Source: Chloroflexota bacterium (GTDB taxonomy: Bacteria > Chloroflexota > Anaerolineae > UBA7937 > JACPPX01). From it: DNA of 6,950 nt. The notes beneath the pieces are model-generated. The model was given only the letters and a program-made list of their open reading frames with translations. It did not search any database and was not told where the DNA came from. Numbering within the stretch: position 1 is the stretch's first letter; the number at the start of each line of letters is the position of its first letter. Of the stretch, positions 5,055 to 6,950 are shown piece by piece. Made by a program: the position numbers and the translations under genes. Location: the NCBI GenBank assembly GCA_016190785.1, contig JACPPX010000098.1, positions 1-6,950 on the forward strand. The letters are read 5' to 3'.

Positions 5055-6110
5055 TCATTCCACCGCCAACCAATCGGGGAATCCGTCCCGTGCCGGATCG
5101 TCGGTGACCTGGATCAACCCCGTGCCATCAGCCCCCATAATGTAGAGCTCGTGGTCACCGGAGCGATCGGATTGGAAAACGATCCACTCCCCATCCGGGG
5201 ACCATTCGGGGTAGCCATCATAAGCGGGGTCATCCGAGAGATTAACTAGTACAGAGCCATCGACATTCATAATGTAGATTTCATGGTTTCCGTCCCGGCT
5301 GGTCTGAAAAACTATTCTCTTGCCATCCGGGGACCAATCCGGACACTCATCCACCACTAGGTTATCGGTCAGTTGCACCAATCCGCCCCCATCGGAATTC
5401 ATGATGTAGATTTCAAAGTCTCCATCACGATCCGAAGCGAAAACGATCTTCTCACCATCCGGCGACCAGGAGGGAAAAGCATCCTGCCCGGAGGCATTGG
5501 TCAGCCGAGTCAGATCTGAGCCATCGGCAGCCATCACATAAATCTCCAGGTTCTCTCCACGGTGGGAGGCAAAGGCGATCTTCTCACCATCCGGGGACCA
5601 AGCCGGGTAGCCATCATAGCCCTCGTTGTTGGTGAGGCGGGTCTGGCCTGAGCCATCGGCATTCATAATATAAACTTCGTGGGAGCCATCGCGGGTGGAA
5701 GTAAAAGCAACCATTTCTCCATCTGGGGACCAGGTGGGGAGGACATCGCTAGCCTCATTTTGGGTGAGGGGTATAGGGTCTTTGCCCGGCTCGTCCACAA
5801 GATAGACCTCATCGTCTCCATCCCGGTCGGATACAAAAATGATGCCCCCCGGATCTGGTTCGGGAATGGGAATTGGGGTGGGGGATGGAATTGGTGTGGG
5901 ACTTGGCTGGGTAAGGCGTGTAGCGGCAGAGGTTGGGGAGGAATCTGGTAAAGGATTTACAGTAACCTCTGGTTGGGCAATTGGGGGGGCCGGAGAGAAA
6001 GCACATCCACTGACCATCAACAAAGTGAAAAGAAGAAGCAAGCAGATCACATCTCTCTCGGCCTGGTCAATTTCCTGAAGCCGACTGGACAGATTGTGAC
6101 TAAGTGGCAT
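5055..6110 (-). CDS. Lipoprotein with six-bladed PD40/TolB-like beta-propeller (paralogue B)
   Basis: The product is 351 residues. A hydrophobic segment (21-32) ends in the lipobox VSGC, cysteine at 36, so the mature protein should be a surface or extracytoplasmic lipoprotein. Residues 37-87 form a low-complexity linker with repeated PSPTPIP-like units, of the kind common in Chloroflexota surface proteins. Six PD40 blades follow, starting at 89, 133, 177, 221, 265 and 309, a strict 44-residue period. The last blade lacks the closing WSPDG, as usual when the N-terminal strand closes the ring. The ATG at 6110 overlaps the preceding gene's stop by 11 nt and has only a weak Shine-Dalgarno. It gives an unusually long, partly acidic region ahead of the hydrophobic core; a GTG at 6050 (residue 21) with GAGAGA before it is an alternative but would lack positive charge. 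The binding partner is unknown. Confidence 0.88.
   Translation of the reverse strand: MPLSHNLSSRLQEIDQAERDVICLLLLFTLLMVSGCAFSPAPPIAQPEVTVNPLPDSSPTSAATRLTQPSPTPIPSPTPIPIPEPDPGGIIFVSDRDGDDEVYLVDEPGKDPIPLTQNEASDVLPTWSPDGEMVAFTSTRDGSHEVYIMNADGSGQTRLTNNEGYDGYPAWSPDGEKIAFASHRGENLEIYVMAADGSDLTRLTNASGQDAFPSWSPDGEKIVFASDRDGDFEIYIMNSDGGGLVQLTDNLVVDECPDWSPDGKRIVFQTSRDGNHEIYIMNVDGSVLVNLSDDPAYDGYPEWSPDGEWIVFQSDRSGDHELYIMGADGTGLIQVTDDPARDGFPDWLAVE
5058..5846 (-). repeat. Six tandem 132-bp propeller-blade coding repeats, gene B
   Basis: Five exact 132-bp (44-codon) steps separate the blade starts, followed by a final 43-codon unit. Each unit repeats the block encoding RDGxxEIYIMNxDGSG and ends with PxWSPDG; on the plus strand the copies appear as recurring CCATCCGGGGACCA-like words. 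The units are diverged, so this is an old intragenic amplification rather than a recent unstable array. Confidence 0.85.
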
Positions 6111-6950
6111 CAGAGTTTCTTACCCAAAAAAGCCAAGGGCCTATCTCCACCTGGTGATAATTCTCCTCCAGCCATTCCAAAAGCAAAGGAATATAAAACC
6201 CCCGGGTCGGGCCAAAGGCTACCAGATCTGGGGAGTAGGTCTCCAATTCCCGGATCCATCCCTCAAATCCTCCCTGGGTATTGGCCGCAATCAGCCGGTC
6301 CACGCCATTATAAATGAACAGGTAACGGTTGGGATTAACCCGGTGCAAAAGCACCATGACTTGCGGGGCCCCAATAGATGCTACTCTAATATCGGGCCCG
6401 AACCTGCGCTCAATCTCTAAAACCGATTGTCTCTGCGTCTCCAAACCCGATTCTCGTTTATTCGCTCCTTGAGCACCTGCCAGCAAAAGAAGGCTCAGCG
6501 CTAAACCAACACTCAGGAACCCCCCTCCCTTCTGTCTATATAGACCCAGCACTGCAAGGTCGAGAAAATGGCCGAAACCCAGAGCGGCGTAGGGAAGAAA
6601 AATGAAGAAATCGGGATTCCTCTGGAAATCAAACACGGACCATATGAGAGGGGCGGGGAAAGAAAGAAATAGCGATGCAAATGCGTCACCCGCCAGCATT
6701 GCTTGAGAAGAAGGATACTGCGATCTCCTCATTTTATATATATATCCGAGTTGAAGGAAACCAATGAGAATGGGTATTAACATAGTGCGGTAGGTGGTGA
6801 AAACAACATCTACCGCACGGGAAAAACTAGCAATCAACGTAATTCCCCTGTCGAGAAAAAAGAGATTAAAGAGAACAGACCCTTCAAACATTTCGTACAA
6901 GGCGCCGTGATACTGAAAATAGGCCAGGATGATCAGCACTGGCGATACAA
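6100..6950 (-). CDS. Multi-pass membrane protein, C-terminal part, GT-C glycosyltransferase-like (partial)
   Basis: The reading frame is open to the right edge (the codons before the apparent GTG at 6939 read Val-Ser-Pro), so the true start is outside the window. Counting from 6939, the visible 279 residues contain hydrophobic segments at about 53-68, 86-103, 111-132 and 141-157. A soluble C-terminal domain of about 115 residues follows, with the pattern RVASIGAP, then VNPNRYLFIYNGVD, GGFEGWIRELETYSPDLVAFG and a terminal WLFWVRN. The segment FDFQRNPDFFIFLPYAALG resembles the late luminal-loop and helix region of family-39-like GT-C transferases, where such C-terminal domains also occur. The catalytic N-terminal loop is not in view, so the assignment is tentative. 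Its stop overlaps the start of the propeller lipoprotein, suggesting co-transcription. Confidence 0.55.
   Translation of the reverse strand, partial: VSPVLIILAYFQYHGALYEMFEGSVLFNLFFLDRGITLIASFSRAVDVVFTTYRTMLIPILIGFLQLGYIYKMRRSQYPSSQAMLAGDAFASLFLSFPAPLIWSVFDFQRNPDFFIFLPYAALGFGHFLDLAVLGLYRQKGGGFLSVGLALSLLLLAGAQGANKRESGLETQRQSVLEIERRFGPDIRVASIGAPQVMVLLHRVNPNRYLFIYNGVDRLIAANTQGGFEGWIRELETYSPDLVAFGPTRGFYIPLLLEWLEENYHQVEIGPWLFWVRNSDAT

Noticed and set aside
4984..5073. Longer N-terminus for lipoprotein A
   Set aside because: It would place 30 polar residues ahead of a complete signal peptide with lipobox; the start at 4983 has an SD and a basic n-region.
4075..5846. Regular 132-bp repeats as a possible CRISPR or other array
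   Set aside because: The units are in-frame coding repeats of PD40 blades with diverged sequence; there are no identical repeats with unique spacers.
5679..5951. Plus-strand glycine-rich frames near 5679-6078
   Set aside because: The GGxGIGxG patterns are the antisense of the Pro/Thr linker of lipoprotein B, not independent genes.

Overview
The window is a compact bacterial block in which every recognisable gene lies on the minus strand, reading from right to left. It suggests a free-living, Gram-positive-like lineage, most probably Chloroflexota or a relative. The clues are two PD40 beta-propeller lipoproteins with Pro/Thr-rich linkers, a GT-C-like membrane protein, a YabE-type protein (DUF348, G5 and 3D domains) upstream of ksgA, and leftward genes with tight spacing. 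The phylum is an inference, not something the sequence proves.

Order in the direction of transcription: (1) 6950-6100, the C-terminal part of a multi-pass membrane protein resembling a GT-C glycosyltransferase, cut by the window edge. (2) 6110-5055, a lipoprotein with a six-bladed PD40/TolB-like propeller, overlapping gene 1 by 11 nt. (3) 4983-4075, a second, paralogous propeller lipoprotein. (4) 4051-3961, tRNA-Ser(GGA), with its own candidate promoter inside the 3' end of gene 3. (5) 3851-2355, a membrane-anchored DUF348/G5/3D protein, probably acting on cell-wall peptidoglycan. (6) 2321-1467, ksgA/rsmA, the 16S rRNA dimethyladenosine transferase. (7) 1470-424, rseP, an M50 site-2 protease, coupled to ksgA by an ATGA stop/start overlap.

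Positions 1-423 hold no convincing gene but are not featureless. A near-perfect sigma-70-type promoter on the plus strand (TTGACA, 18 nt, TATAAT) is followed at the expected transcription start by a perfect dyad, AGAACAAGTGTTCT. Its core matches the Gram-positive LexA/SOS box (GAAC-RNRY-GTTC). The promoter points into about 170 bp of unassigned sequence and then into the antisense strand of rseP. A strong stem-loop at 371-403 lies between the two converging transcripts.

Functionally this is cell-envelope plus translation housekeeping: surface lipoproteins and a wall hydrolase-like protein on the outside, a tRNA and a ribosome methyltransferase inside, and an intramembrane protease linking membrane events to the cytoplasm. 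I see no phage, IS element, CRISPR array or defence system. The part most likely to be undescribed is the LexA-like promoter unit at 209-403.
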